Positions 51,731 through 63,903 of a stretch of 64,000 nt of DNA are shown piece by piece; within the stretch, counting starts at the first letter, position 1, and each line of letters opens with the position of its first letter. The translations under genes and the position numbers were made by a program. The notes beneath the pieces are model-generated. The model ran no database searches. It saw only the letters and a program-made list of their open reading frames with translations, and had not been told where the DNA came from. Source of the stretch: Girardinichthys multiradiatus. Lineage: Eukaryota > Chordata > Actinopteri > Cyprinodontiformes > Goodeidae. Where the stretch lies: the NCBI RefSeq assembly GCF_021462225.1, contig NC_061816.1, positions 9,945,390-10,009,389 of the forward strand. Direction: 5' to 3'.

Positions 51731-52734
51731 TCAAAGATCGTGTTAGCCTCTATGGAAGGTTGTGCATCAAAATGGTCATTAAACCTTTATTCTCGCTACA
51801 AGTTTAGGCTTGTATTTGACAAACAGTTTCAAAAACATTTTAAGTTGATTTAGATTTTGTTTGGACTAATTATTAAGATAATAAATAAACGGTTTGGATA
51901 TATTTCCTAATAAATTACAGTAGTTTGAGGCAAAAGTAGGATGGATTGATCATTATGTTGATGCCTCTCAACTAGTAAAATACATGGAAGGATGAAGCAT
52001 GAGCCAATGTGAGTCTACACAACCATTTTTTCCCATAATGCCGGCTTTCTAGATCTACTGGTCACAACAGTTTCAAACTGAATTGTTTTTAAATCCTGAA
52101 GATGCAGGATCACATAGGGATTGTTGCTTGTGGACTCCTTTGATGTATATTTGTATGTGTTTATGTAAAAACTCATTTTGGCCTTTTTTATATCATCTGA
52201 GCCCTCTGTAATTGAGACAAGTGCTATGTCATGGGAACCAGATCCAGGACTTGTCTCCATATTCCCACTGCTGCTGATAGTTTTACCCTGCAAAAAAACT
52301 GTTTAACCACTGACCACTGGAAACCTAACACATGCACACAGGCATGGATACAAATGCAACTCTCTTTGATGGTTGTACACAATTTAAAACAAGAAGAGGT
52401 TTTCTGTTCTGTTGTATTTCTCACGCAGTGGGAAGAAAAACCACCCAGTCAGCCGCCTCCAACAGTCATTTTCAGATTTAAAATTCTCTACATAAAAAAA
52501 ATGAGGAACAAAACGAGAGTTGGATATTTGAAGTGCTTTAAATCAGGTCAGCAATGACTTAAATCATCAAATCAGGGGACTGAACTACAGGTGAACAAAT
52601 CATTGTCTTTAGAGCACACGGCAACTTAGTAACCAACATGCAAATAATGTTTATATGCAAGAGAACTAAAGGTTTAGTCCTATCCCCGACCTTAACCCAA
52701 TATAACCATGCAAATACAGAAAGCTAATGTTATT

Positions 52735-52800
52735 TATCTATATATATATATCTATATATATATAGATATATATATATATTAAAATATCATTATATTTTAA
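52735..52800. repeat. AT-rich palindromic repeat
   Basis: ATCTATATATATATAGAT-type palindrome (52749-52772 region) inside (TA)n. It could form a hairpin or cruciform; probably simple-repeat expansion. Confidence 0.8.
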
Positions 52801-53339
52801 AATGTACTACAATATATATTTTTTTATAAATATTTTTAAAAAATAAGGAATCATTTATTGTTCTGGATATATAATAGTATGAGGACAAGTTTAATTTAGG
52901 CAAGTTATGAATCTATTTTTGGAGATACTGCACTCTCATTGGTTTAAATGTCATTACCACAAACTCACCACAGTGAGGCAGCATTTCTATTTTCACAGTC
53001 TATGGTTGACACCTAAAATCCCACTCCCCCACAATCTGAGGTCCTTTTCAGTTTTCCTTTTGCTTGTTATGTCAGACAATTAAAGTCCACCTGGATGTAG
53101 GTGAACAAATGATAACTATTTCTGTTTGTAATTTAAAGCTGCAACAGCAAACTCGAAATCTGCTTTTTGAGCCAAAACAGAGAATATCTCAGATTTATTA
53201 CAGTGGAACTTTCAGAATACTTTATTACAGCTGCTACTTTTATGGCTGTTCAAGCACATGTAGTTTATTGTGTCTTGTTTTATTTCTCTAGTTATTTGTA
53301 TGATAATAGGTTATGATCTGTGTATATATGAATATGTAT

Positions 53340-53950
53340 TTGCTTGTGTATGTGTGTAATGATAAAATACAGTAGACCAACACCAGCAGATGACATGGCA
53401 CCTCAAATCATCTCTAACTGTGGAAACTTCACAAATGTTTCAAATGTAATGAAATTTGAAAAGAGGACTTTGGACCACTAAGCAACCATCCAGGCCTTTC
53501 TCTCCTTAGCCCATGTAGGACGATTCTAAAGTTGTCCCGGGTCCAGATTTTTCTTTAACACAAGGAATGCAACATTTGTGTGTGGTAGCTTTTGAAGCTC
53601 TGATTCTGAATCTGCTCCAAACTCTTAAATGGGTTTTGCTTCGCAATTCTCTCAAGGCTGTGTTTATCCCTATTGCTTCTGTAGCTTTTTGTCCCACACT
53701 TTTTCCTTTCACTCAACTTTCTATTGATTTGCTTACATACAGCACTGTGTAAACAGCGTGTTTCTTTAATACCCTTGCCTGTGATGCAGACAAACAGGAG
53801 AAGCCGAAGGAAGTTGATAACTTCTTATGGAAGGTCATGCTTACATTACAGTACAAATTTATTCCTCGCATCTAAAAAGACCATCAGTCTCATGTTGGAA
53901 GAATTTGCAAATGCCAGTAAAGCTCCTGTATTTACAACAGCAAAACATTA
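53340..53950 (-). mobile_element. Degenerate Tc1-like relic
   Basis: CAGTAGACCAACACCAGCAG then atgacatggcacc (about 53370-53400) nearly matches the relic at 57560-57590 (CAGTGGACCAACACCAGCAC). On the minus strand it is the transposase region around VMSCAGVGPLYF. Frame broken. Confidence 0.55.
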
Positions 53951-55540
53951 AAATGAACTGTTTAAGTATTAGCAACTTACTCATAGCCCTTTAATGGGTC
54001 TGCCCCCTGCTGGGTTCAAAACGAGACATGGTCGGTACGAAATGTCCATCTCTGATCCCTAAAGGCATAAAACTACTAAAAATGACAAAACGGCTGATGA
54101 GGTAAAATCACCTCATCCAGTATACATACAGTAAATAACTTAGAGGCTATGGTATGGCTAATAATAAAACAAGTAACTGTAAGGAAAACATTACACATGC
54201 TACGCATTTCAGTATTAAATAATTTTGGCAGACCGAGATTGAAGCTGACCAGAAACTAGTCAGAACCTGTGAAAACTTACCCTGCTGGCTCCCACTGAAC
54301 ACCAAATACAATATGATACAAAATCAGCAGAAACAAAGAAACTGAATAGGTATGTTGCTGAATACATTTGCATGGACCCAATCCTTGTTTATAGTCTAAA
54401 GAAACATCTTTTCCAATTATTTGTTCAACTAAATCCAAGGCGCATACTTCAGCAGGGACATAAAGACTTCTAGAAATTGTTAACATGTCTTTTGTTATAC
54501 AGGAAAGTGACACTGAGGTAATTTTTATCTACATGGCTGCTGACTTGCCTTACGTTTTTTTACTTACAGTTTTTGCACCAATTAAAACAATAAAAATAAT
54601 GTAACTTTATTGATTATATTTTTCTAGCCTAACATTTTTTAATATTCAAAAATAATTGTACAGTATTGAAAATGGTATTGATTGTCAAGTATTTTTTAGC
54701 ACCAAGTTTAAAATGTAGATGTGTCTCCCCCATCCTTTTCCTTTTCATCTTTGTCTTTATAATTTCCACACCCTGTCCACTTTATTACCTGAACAAGATG
54801 TCATCTATCAGGCCTTCATTTCAGTCAAGTCATTTATACAACAGTAGAAATATCCAAAAGATCTACTCTGACACTGTATAGCAACCAGACCCACCCGTCC
54901 TGTCTGAGCTGCCAGCAGAGCACACAAACACAAAATTAAAAAATAAATAAAAACAGTGTTTTTTTCTGCTTTTATGACAAATATTTTCTTGTTTTTGACA
55001 ACAAAAAAAAACATATTTAGAACGATGCTGGAAAGGTGGAGTGTTGGTGTTGCAGAAACCACAGAGGAGGAGGCTGACGGGCTGAGTGGTAATGATAGGT
55101 GACTATTCTACTATCCTAAATAAATCAAGAAGTGCTGAGTTGGTGCGCAGCAGGCCTGTTATTTGGACAAACCAGTGATGAACAGGCTGTGCATGTTTGG
55201 GAATTCATGATCAGGGGGATCTAATTTTTATTACTACATTTAAAAAGAAAAGGATATTATTTTTGAGGATTTATTAGTTGAGGTAATTTAACCTCTGACC
55301 AGTCATGGTTTTTCCTCTGTTCCCAGTCATGATGGGCTGACTGCCACAGACTTCCTGCAAATGAGTAATACCATTGTTCCCGTGAAGTTATTCCCCTAAA
55401 AAGCCACAATATGCAAAAAGAACAATAACAATTCATGAAACAATTCAAGTTGATCTGTTATAATAGATGATAAAACTGACTTCTAACCATTTGTAAATTC
55501 TTGAAAAATAACAAAATAAAAGTGTTATTTTAAACAAAAA
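53951..55540. other. Intergenic DNA, no recognised element
   Basis: AT-rich sequence downstream of kcnh3 with poly(A)/poly(T) runs. No coding or repeat ends I can support. Confidence 0.4.
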
Positions 55541-55544
55541 CACT

Positions 55545-56965
55545 TTCTGTCCCATAAAAAGGTACTCCTAGCTCAGTGTTTAGTTGCTTCTCTGGTGCAC
55601 TCTTGGTTTTTCTTTGACATGAAAAGTAATCCTGGCTAGGTTCATCAGTGTTTAGTTGTGCCTCTTTCTTGGATAAAGCCACTGAAAAAGCTGTTGATGC
55701 CATTAACTTTCTCGTTCTGTTCCTTTTCCATAGAAAGTACTTCCGGCCATGTGCTTTACTGTTTACCTTTGTTTCTATCATGGAGAGCGCAATGGAAGGA
55801 ACTATTGCTGCCATTCTAGTCATAATCTGCCTGTGTTTGGGGTTTTGAGTTTGTGTTCTGTTTACTTTCCCGGGACTGCCATGTTCTTTGCCTGCTTTAT
55901 TTCAGTTCATTCAGGTTTATTAGATTCATTTTGGTGCTTAGGTTTTTCTTACTTCCTTGGATTCCTATGTTAGATGTTTTAGCTTGTATTTCCTTATAGA
56001 TCTGGTTCTTCCCTGTGTATGTTCTTTTGGCAGTCTCATTGTTTACTTTATTCAGTTCACTTAGTTTTCTGTTACCTCCCTGCAGTCCCTGCTTATCGAT
56101 GTTAATTAGTCACCCTCCCTCAGTTACCCTCAGTCACCCTCGGTCTCTCTGCCACTAGCTGATCCTGATTCCCCTATGATTACTTTTCTGTCTTCAGTGG
56201 TCCATTTGCCACTATCCCTCAGTACATGTACTCCATCTTTGTCATTTTTCTCCACTGGTACTTCCTGATGTCTACCCAGGAAACTACCCTGCTGACTTCC
56301 CCATACCATGTCTCTGTGTTCCTGCCAGTATACCTGCCTACGTTCCGTCCTGTAAGTTTCCTGTTTCAGACCATTAAAGCATTTCACACACCATGCAACT
56401 CCCATCTTCATATGTGCACTTTAGTCCTGCTTCATCTCCACACATCCTGACAGTTCTCCCTTTCCTATAGAAAGTACTCAAAGTCTTCTGTGTTTAGCTG
56501 TGTCCTCAGGTGTCCTTTTCCAAAATAAGATCATTTACAGAACTATTGCTTCCGTTAGCTTTGTTTTCTTTTGGTTTCTCTATCCCCTAGAAAATACACC
56601 TAGACAAGTGCTTTTCCATTTGCCTATATTTATGTGCTAGTTGAAGCCACTGACAGAGCTTTTGCTGCCATTAATATTGTGCCGTGTTACTTATAGTACA
56701 TATGTAGTCTTTGTTTTTCTTACCATAGAAATGACTTTTGGCCCGGTGTTTCTGTGTTTAGTCACTAACAAAGACTTTCTATCATAAACTCCGTTTTCTC
56801 TTTCTTTTACTGTCAGTAGAAAGTACTCCTGGCTCAGTCTGACTGTTTAGTTGTGTTTCTCTCTTGGACAGAGCCACTGATGGATCTGCTGCTGCCATTA
56901 ACTATTTGTACTCAGTTTGATTTTCTATCCTATTAAAAGGTACTCCTGGTGAAGTGCTTTTGTGT
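55545..56965 (+). repeat. Degenerate tandem array, plus orientation, split by a solo LTR
   Basis: Units like TAGAAAGTACTCCTGGCTCA, then gtgtttagttgtgtc, CTTGGATAAAGCCACTGAAA and TTGCTGCCATT recur at about 55560, 55620, 55735, 56468, 56589, 56726, 56817 and 56935; spacing of the last five is 91-137 bases. This is the reverse complement of the array at 46135-47005. Confidence 0.8.
55818..56452 (+). mobile_element. Probable solo LTR inside the tandem array
   Basis: About 635 bases interrupting the array, beginning AGTCATAATCTGCCTGTGTT (an eroded TGTCAT start) and ending CACATCCTGACA. Flanks ATTCT and GTTCT match at 4 of 5. ATTAAA at about 56376 could be its poly(A) signal. No internal coding expected. 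Confidence 0.55.
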
Positions 56966-57137
56966 TGTAGTACTGCCTTCTCAAATCACAGTTGGTTGCT
57001 TTGTCAGCATGAGGGATGGCAGATTGTTTGGGTTTCCTTGGACAAATAAGGATAAAATAACCAACTGAATTTGATTATTTTATAATTGGGACTGAAATGG
57101 ACTTTGTCTAGTGGAATTAATTAATTTATTATACACA

Positions 57138-57140
57138 CAC

Positions 57141-57186
<46 letters not shown>
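57138..57186. repeat. (TA)n microsatellite
   Basis: About 45 bases of uninterrupted TA after a short (CA)n. Confidence 0.95.
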
Positions 57187-57190
<4 letters not shown>

Positions 57191-57369
57191 GCACTTTATA
57201 AATAAGCAATAAAATCATCGATAAAAGGCATAGATGAAACAATGAATGGCCCAATGGTTGTGCTCTCTGTAATTGAAAGCCAGTTTAAAAAGATGAATCT
57301 TTAAGAGATTTGAAATCATTAAAAGGTTCCAGCAGACATCACAGAAAAAAGAACACTGTTCCAGAGCGC

Positions 57370-57850
57370 AGGAGTTGCAGTTGAAAAACCCATTGTCATT
57401 AAACCAGCTTTTGGTACCTTTTGACAGAGTGTGCTGGTACCAAGTCTGGTTGGAAAATGAAATCAGCATCTCCATGCAGCTTGTCAGCAGAAAGAAGCAT
57501 GAAGTGCTCTAAAAGTTTCTGGTAGATGACTGCATGGACTGTGGACTTCAGAAAATACAGTGGACCAACACCAGCACATGACATGACACCCCAAGTCAGC
57601 ACTGAGTGTGGAAACTTCACACTGGGCTTCCTCTCCACTCTTCCTTCAGACCCTGGGACATTACTTTCAAAATGAAATGCAAACTTTACTTCTGCTTTTG
57701 CTTGTCAATTCTTTCAAGGCGGTGGTTATCCCCGTTCCTGGCGCACCTTTTCTACATTTTCCTTCCACTCAACTTTCTATAAATATGCTTGCATACAGCA
57801 GACTGAACAACCTGCTTCTTTAGTAGTAACCTTTTTGAGCTTCCCCTCCT
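57370..57850 (-). mobile_element. Tc1-like transposase fragment
   Basis: The minus-strand frame 57399-57638 encodes SVKFPHSVLTWGVMSCAGVG, LYFLKSTVHAV and DADFIFQPDLVPAHSVKRYQ, clearly the central catalytic part of a Tc1 transposase related to family B. The second catalytic Asp (QPDLVPAHS) is kept. No ends recognisable; frame truncated. Confidence 0.8.
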
Positions 57851-58009
57851 TGTAGTAGAGGGTGTCAATGAATGTCTTCTGGACATCTGTCCAGTCAGCA
57901 GTATTCCCCATGAGTGTCACCTACTGACCCAGACTGAGGCTCAGGAAACCTTTGTAGATGTTTTGAGTTAATTAGCTGCTCATGGTTTGACATCATGAGT
58001 TTCCATCAT

Positions 58010-58013
<4 letters not shown>

Positions 58014-58043
<30 letters not shown>
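58014..58043. repeat. (TG)n(TA)n microsatellite
   Basis: Short TG run followed by TA repeats. Confidence 0.9.
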
Positions 58044-58044
<1 letters not shown>

Positions 58045-59519
58045 AATACTTCACTCCATGTTTAGTGAATTTATATGAGGAAGTAAAATGATGAGAGATG
58101 AAAACTTTGGAAACGGGTGTTTTAAGCATTCCAGGCTGTATCCAAAATAGAAGCAAAGAAATTAATGTATATTCAGTTTAGTTTCTCATTTCACAAGCAG
58201 AGGGGAAAAAAGTACTCTGTGAGTCATGTGAAGATAAAACAAAACTTTTTTTAAAATGGTCAAAACAGTATTTAGTTGAAAATTGCAAATGTTCAGTCAG
58301 ACACTTCTATTTATACTGAATAAAGGTGTGACATTCTCTTATTAATCACTTTTCTCAGTTTTTTTCCTCTCCTTTTCTCTGCCATCACAGCATCTGGGAC
58401 ATTAATAAGCTTTTCTAAATCTGTCATCACATTACTCATTTATGGTTTGAGAGAATTAAGAAGCACATTGAATTCATCCCCACCAAACAGATCTAAAGTT
58501 AAACAACTGCTTCATGTTTTTTTTGTTTTTACTTAAAGACAGTTTTCTTTTTATTGGAAGAAAAAAAATGCATTTGTTCATACATGTCATTTGGCCTCAG
58601 GGTTTCCCTCCCTCCCTCCTTTCCTTCCGTCCCTTCTTTCTCTACATGTGTCATTTTACATCTCCTTACCCTGCCAGCAGCAGCAGTCTGCCCTCATCAC
58701 TCCTGCTTTGTGCACCTCCTGCTCCGCGTTTTGTCAAGAAAAAGAAGGAAACGTTGGGAAATTCACATTATTTCAGGCTGGATTCATTTGTTTTCACCAA
58801 TGGATGGAGTTTGTCACCCCGCGTGCACAGCGACTTCCTAAAAAGTGAGTCAGCATTTACTGGAAACTTTTTATCAGGTATGGAAATTAGAAATGTAGGC
58901 TTTTTATAACAAAAACTTAGGCTGCAAAATAAATATATTTCCACTTATGGACTTTATGGCAATATCAAACAACTACTTTTGATATAACTGCATATGAATT
59001 GTATCTGTTTACCCTGAGATGACATTTGTTATAATTTGGCTAACCATAGGCAAACGCATCATTCTTTCATAGATATATTGTATTTCACTACAGAATAATA
59101 TATTTTTTTTATCAGCATTTAAATAAACAGTAATTTGTAATAGTTTTTATTAACACTTAAAAGATCAGTTCCTACATAATCAATAGGTCTGCTTCTGGTT
59201 GACACCTTTGAAAGTCTAAGCAAATAAATAATGTTATATTCTGCACTTGACCTGCAATGAAATAAAGATACCAGTCTATTGTAAAATAGAGAAGCAAAAA
59301 GTAAAAATATAGCAATTATTTAAAAAATGGCATCTAAATAGTCCTGATAGACATTTTACTATCAAAAACAGAGCTAAGACATCCCAGCATGGCAATAAAT
59401 AAAAGTTTATCCAAAACTTGATTCAAGTAACAAGCTATGTATTTTGTGTTTTCAAATTACCTTAAAAATCTCCAACTTCTAGAAACCTGAATATTTCAGA
59501 TTTCCATGCCAACGAACAT

Positions 59520-59860
59520 TTCCCCACCCACAGACCCCCTTTTCTCAATCCTGCAACTCTTTAAACGCAGCTGCAGCTAATACAATTAATAATATGTCTG
59601 ATTAAGCATGCATATGAGCATTAACAAAGGGCCGTTTTGTTGTTTTTCTCGCACATTGTGATTTTAGTGCTTCACTTGGCACACCTGGATCAAACGGAGC
59701 CATTATTAGCTTGATTTTATTAGCCGCAGCTGTGATTTTGCCGCCATGAGCACACGGAGCTCTGTTTTTATTTGGCGCTGCTGCTCTGGGTGGAAATTGA
59801 GACTGAAGACGATCATACAGTGAGTGATAATGAGCATTTATGTATGCCGAATTTCATACT
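59520..59860. promoter_or_regulatory. Candidate conserved non-coding element
   Basis: High-complexity block between AT-rich flanks with many developmental-factor motifs: ATTA/TAAT homeobox cores, CAGCTG E-boxes, an octamer-like ATGCATAT (59608-59615) beside a SOX-like ACAAAGG (59624-59630), and further GCCATTATTAGC and GCCGCAGCTG. No coding, no repeat copies elsewhere in the window. Enhancer role is inference. Confidence 0.4.
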
Positions 59861-59999
59861 GGGATATGAACATTTAGACAGTGTAGGGACGTATTGAAAT
59901 TTGCTTATAATAAGCTAAGAATGACCTCTTCTCTAAAAATAGATATTTTTAAATGGAATTTGCAATGTGAGAAAACCTGTTCAGGCCATTAATTCGTTT

Positions 60000-61100
60000 T
60001 TCATGGTAAAGTAAATATGGAAATAATTTAATTTTTTAAGTTACTTTTCAAAATCTTTATTGAAATATTATAATAAAAATGTTTATAAAATACAAAAAAT
60101 GAAAAGGCTAACATTTAATATTTAGGAGGGCTTGTTTCTGTTTGTGGACAACTTTTATCTTCTGCTGGAAGAAGGACTGTGATATTTGAAATACTTGATT
60201 TATTAATACAAGTAAAATTATTTTAGAATGTGGTCATATCTAATATGTTTAATTAGCATTTTTAGGAAAATGTTGAAACAATTTAAAGTGATTTGATATT
60301 TTTTTTGTTATATTTGCTTTAGCCTATGCCTGTATGTTTCTTAACTGCATGTTTATTCAATCAGAACATCTCTATTATACTTTTTAAAGTAGATATCTGC
60401 TTAGTGTATTTAACTATAATTGATGTAGAGAATAATTATCTATTTAACCAACTTATTTCTTGTTTGAGTCCTCTGAAAACCTTCCCCACTCAATTTTAAA
60501 TACCTGCTTCCAAATTATCAGGTTGCATCTCTGTTATAAATTGTCTGAACTCAGTCAGGAATGATTTCATCAGATTCGGATGCACTGAAAGACCGTTAAA
60601 CCTCTGCTACAGACCCTTTATGTTTAACCCTGTTTTAATAAATCAACTATCATTTGCGATTTGTCATTCAGCGACTACGAGAGTGCATGACATTTGTCCT
60701 CCATGTGTGCTTGTAAAGTGAACAGTCTGTGCTGGGAGTGTGTGGTCTCTTAGCTGTACACCCACCTAATGTGTTTCTTGAAGTGGGTTTTATGTGCATT
60801 TTAGGCCCCCAAGAATCAAATCAATCTGAGTGTTGTTATTTAATTGACATTAATATAGTAGATAGTAATAAGGTTGAAAAGGCAAAACATAAAATGTTAC
60901 TCTGCAGCTTAAATATTGTGCAGGTTTCTGGGTCCACCCAGACGTAACTGAAACTTCCTTTTTTTTTTATTTCCCCAACATTTCCACCCAGAATACTCAG
61001 AAAAACCCAAACAAGTGCCTTGTATTGTCCTCATATGCATCATTGATGGATTTCATACCTTTTTCATTTAACAATACTTCATTTGTGTCAGAACATCCTA
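60000..61100. other. Intergenic, AT-rich, nothing recognised
   Basis: Low-GC sequence without coding, RNA genes or transposon ends that I can support. Confidence 0.4.
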
Positions 61101-61149
61101 AAGAAGATGGCTATTTTTACTCTTTTTTTCTGACCTCCTAAATTTTTTA

Positions 61150-61400
61150 CAACACTCCTTAATTCAAGTTGCATATTTTTTCTCATGCCAAAGCTTTTCA
61201 TGGGTTCTTCAAACACCACAAACGATTATTTTCTTTTTTTTCTGTTCCCACATTTTATGTCTCCCTCATTAATGGCTTGATAATTGCTCTCGTTAGAGGA
61301 AGAAATATGAGGCGGGGGGAGGGGGGAGACGCGATCATAATCCATTATCCCAAATATTCCAAAAACGTGTTTATTAGAAGCAGATGAAACTCAAGCTGAG
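61150..61400. promoter_or_regulatory. Candidate conserved non-coding element or G-rich regulatory block
   Basis: Non-repetitive sequence with CTCATTAATGGCTTGATAAT and a G-rich run (AGGCGGGGGGAGGGGGGAGA near 61310-61331) followed by CATAATCCATTATCCCAAAT. The open frame through it is short and unlike any protein I know. Confidence 0.3.
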
Positions 61401-61749
61401 GGAGCTCTTTGTACCACTGAGCTGCATCAAACCTTCTCCTGTGCTAAAATGTATATTTCAGGGTATTTACTAAGAAAAGGGGGAAGTTGAGTTGACTGGA
61501 GTAGATTTCAGATGTTTGCTTTTTATTTTAGACTTTTGGTGCACGAGGTCATTAAATCAAGATGAAGGATTGATGGGTGAATTATAAAAGGCAGCGTGGG
61601 ATGGACAGCTGCACCCAGAGGGACATTGATGGGAGGAGATCGGCCTCTCAGTGATGTAACATCTGCTGTGCAGAAACATAAGAGGCAGGACAGTTTGGAG
61701 GAAAATTGGCCCCACATTGGACTACAAAGTACAAATAAAGCATAAAATC

Positions 61750-63900
61750 TAATTTGAAAATAATCATTTAATTGTATTTAGACTTTTTGGCTCAGTGTGA
61801 TCTGTTCCAGCAATAAAAATGCCCCAAAATGTCTTCAAACTCTGTTTAAATCAACAGAAAGCTTTGACTACGTTTATTTCAAATGAATGTATAAAGATGG
61901 ATTTTGAGGAGGATTTTTGTCCTTTCTTAAGCAACACTGGGTTTCATCTTCCTGCAGAGGCTGGCTCATATTAACTTTCTGTGAGTTTTGTCGTCATGTC
62001 TAAGTTTTGAGCCCAGACTCGTGTTGCTACTGTCTTTGTGATCAGACCACTAGAAACTACACGCTGCGAATGGAGGGGGGGCATTTAGTTTACTGGCTCC
62101 TGGTTTCTTTGTTTTGTTTTTTATGACTTTTGAAGTAAAAGAAAAGATGCGGCTGGACAAAGGCAGGTGTAAGATTGTCCGGCGTGACATTGAGCAAAAA
62201 TACAACAGGTTCAATAAAACAAGATATAATCACTGTTGCTTAAAACAGAAAAATATTATTGCTACTGCTGCTAAAATAAAATTTTACATCTAGATGATCT
62301 ATAACATTTTTTTGTTTCAATAACAGAATCACAACATAATGGGTACCTACTAGCTGGTTAGTTGGGCTATCTGTTATGTTAGCTAGCCTGCAGTCAGCTG
62401 CCTCTTGTAGTTTTTAGGCTGCTTTATAATAATGAGAGTAACAGGTTGCCCTACTTTAGTTTCTCAACCATGACTGCGACCAGAAATGTTTATAAATATT
62501 TATCTTAAGTGACTGTAATATTGCAATAGCCTCTTTTTTTATTTTTATTTTTTTTAGTCGGCTGTCTGGCAGTGCACAGCAACAAGTGGGGGAGGGGCAA
62601 CATTTCATGTAACTCCAGCATCTCCTCTAGTATCTCATTAAAGGACAACAGGAATGGTATATGACAGAGAAGTTCTGCAGTTTTGTAACCATAAGCTTTA
62701 AAACTTTGGTACATGTTGATACTGGACAGCAGCCTGGCCTGAGATGTGTCTCAGCAATGATGCATAATCTAGTAAATACTGGCAAAAGATTTAATTTTGC
62801 CTAATATTGAAATGGCTTCTTTGTTTGGACTCTGCTCTTAATAGTACAGATGTCCTGAAGACCTGACTATTATATACATTTAGATATTATATTCATAAGC
62901 TATTTAATCACATCTTTAGATAGTTTTGTGGGAGGTCTTTTATAAACTATTACCTTTGCTAAAGGTGATTTATAACTACTTCTGCAAATGCAGCTCATTT
63001 TAGCGCTTCTGCATCTGGTTTTAACATCGTTCTTCAGTTTCTTTTAATAAGAGAAATTAAGTAGACGTGGGAGGGAGGTAAGCAGCATTACTTTCAGATT
63101 GTGAATTAAGGTCTAGAGCTCACTATTTATTCCACTTTTTAAATATTTACTATTTTATAAATTGTCAGAAAAGTTGATCTTGAGCACTATTTGGATTAAC
63201 TAAAAGTAAAGTGAAAAAACCCAAAGAAGTGTTTTTAGAGAGTAGTTGTTTTACAGATTCAATGAAAATACTGTTAAACTCAGCTCCTAATGTACAAAAA
63301 ACTGATACTTTTAACAAAGATCGTTGCTTCAGAAAGTCAAACAATTTTCTGGGTAGAAAAAGGCTGTAATATGTGTGATTTCTAACTGCAGGTTTTGTAA
63401 CTTGGACCACTGTGTGACTGTGTGCAGCTAAAGGTAAAGAAAGCCATCTAGAAATATGAGAAGAGACATTTGTGATGAAGATCAAATACAGACACTTAAA
63501 ATGACTACTTGAGCTCAGTTTTATTTATTTGTAACTACAGTGCATTGTTATAATGTTCCGTCCACGCCTTAAACGCCTTCAGATCTTTCATTGTAGCCTG
63601 TTGTGTACTCCTGTGTCTAAACAGAGGATAATAAACAGTTCTGTATTTAGTCTGCTGCGGCTGTCCAGGCCTCCTTTTTCTGTAAATAACTGAGATATTC
63701 GTTGGTTGTATCGACTGAAGAAAAGCAGAGTAAGATTATATATCGTGTGTAAGTAAACCTATGAGCAGTTTCATGTCAGAACTGATGGTTCTACATATGC
63801 TATTAAATCACACTAGTTTAGGTTTTAGGAGTGTTCCTCATACAATGGCGGTAATTATTGTTTTATCGAGTTACAACAATAGATCTTTCCCATTTTTAAC
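61750..63900. other. Intergenic, nothing confidently recognised
   Basis: AT-rich DNA. The segment 61540-61740 just before it is less AT-rich and complex, and could be another conserved block. No coding or repeat ends recognised. Confidence 0.35.
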
Positions 63901-63903
63901 CAG

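Noticed and set aside
52735..52800. Functional hairpin terminator or regulatory palindrome
   Set aside because: It is made of TA dinucleotide repeats, lies about 1.8 kb beyond the stop codon and is best explained as simple-repeat expansion.
58514..58909. A 131-residue ORF and two overlapping ORFs downstream of kcnh3
   Set aside because: Three frames are open at once over T/C-rich DNA, with low-complexity F/L/S/P content and no family resemblance.
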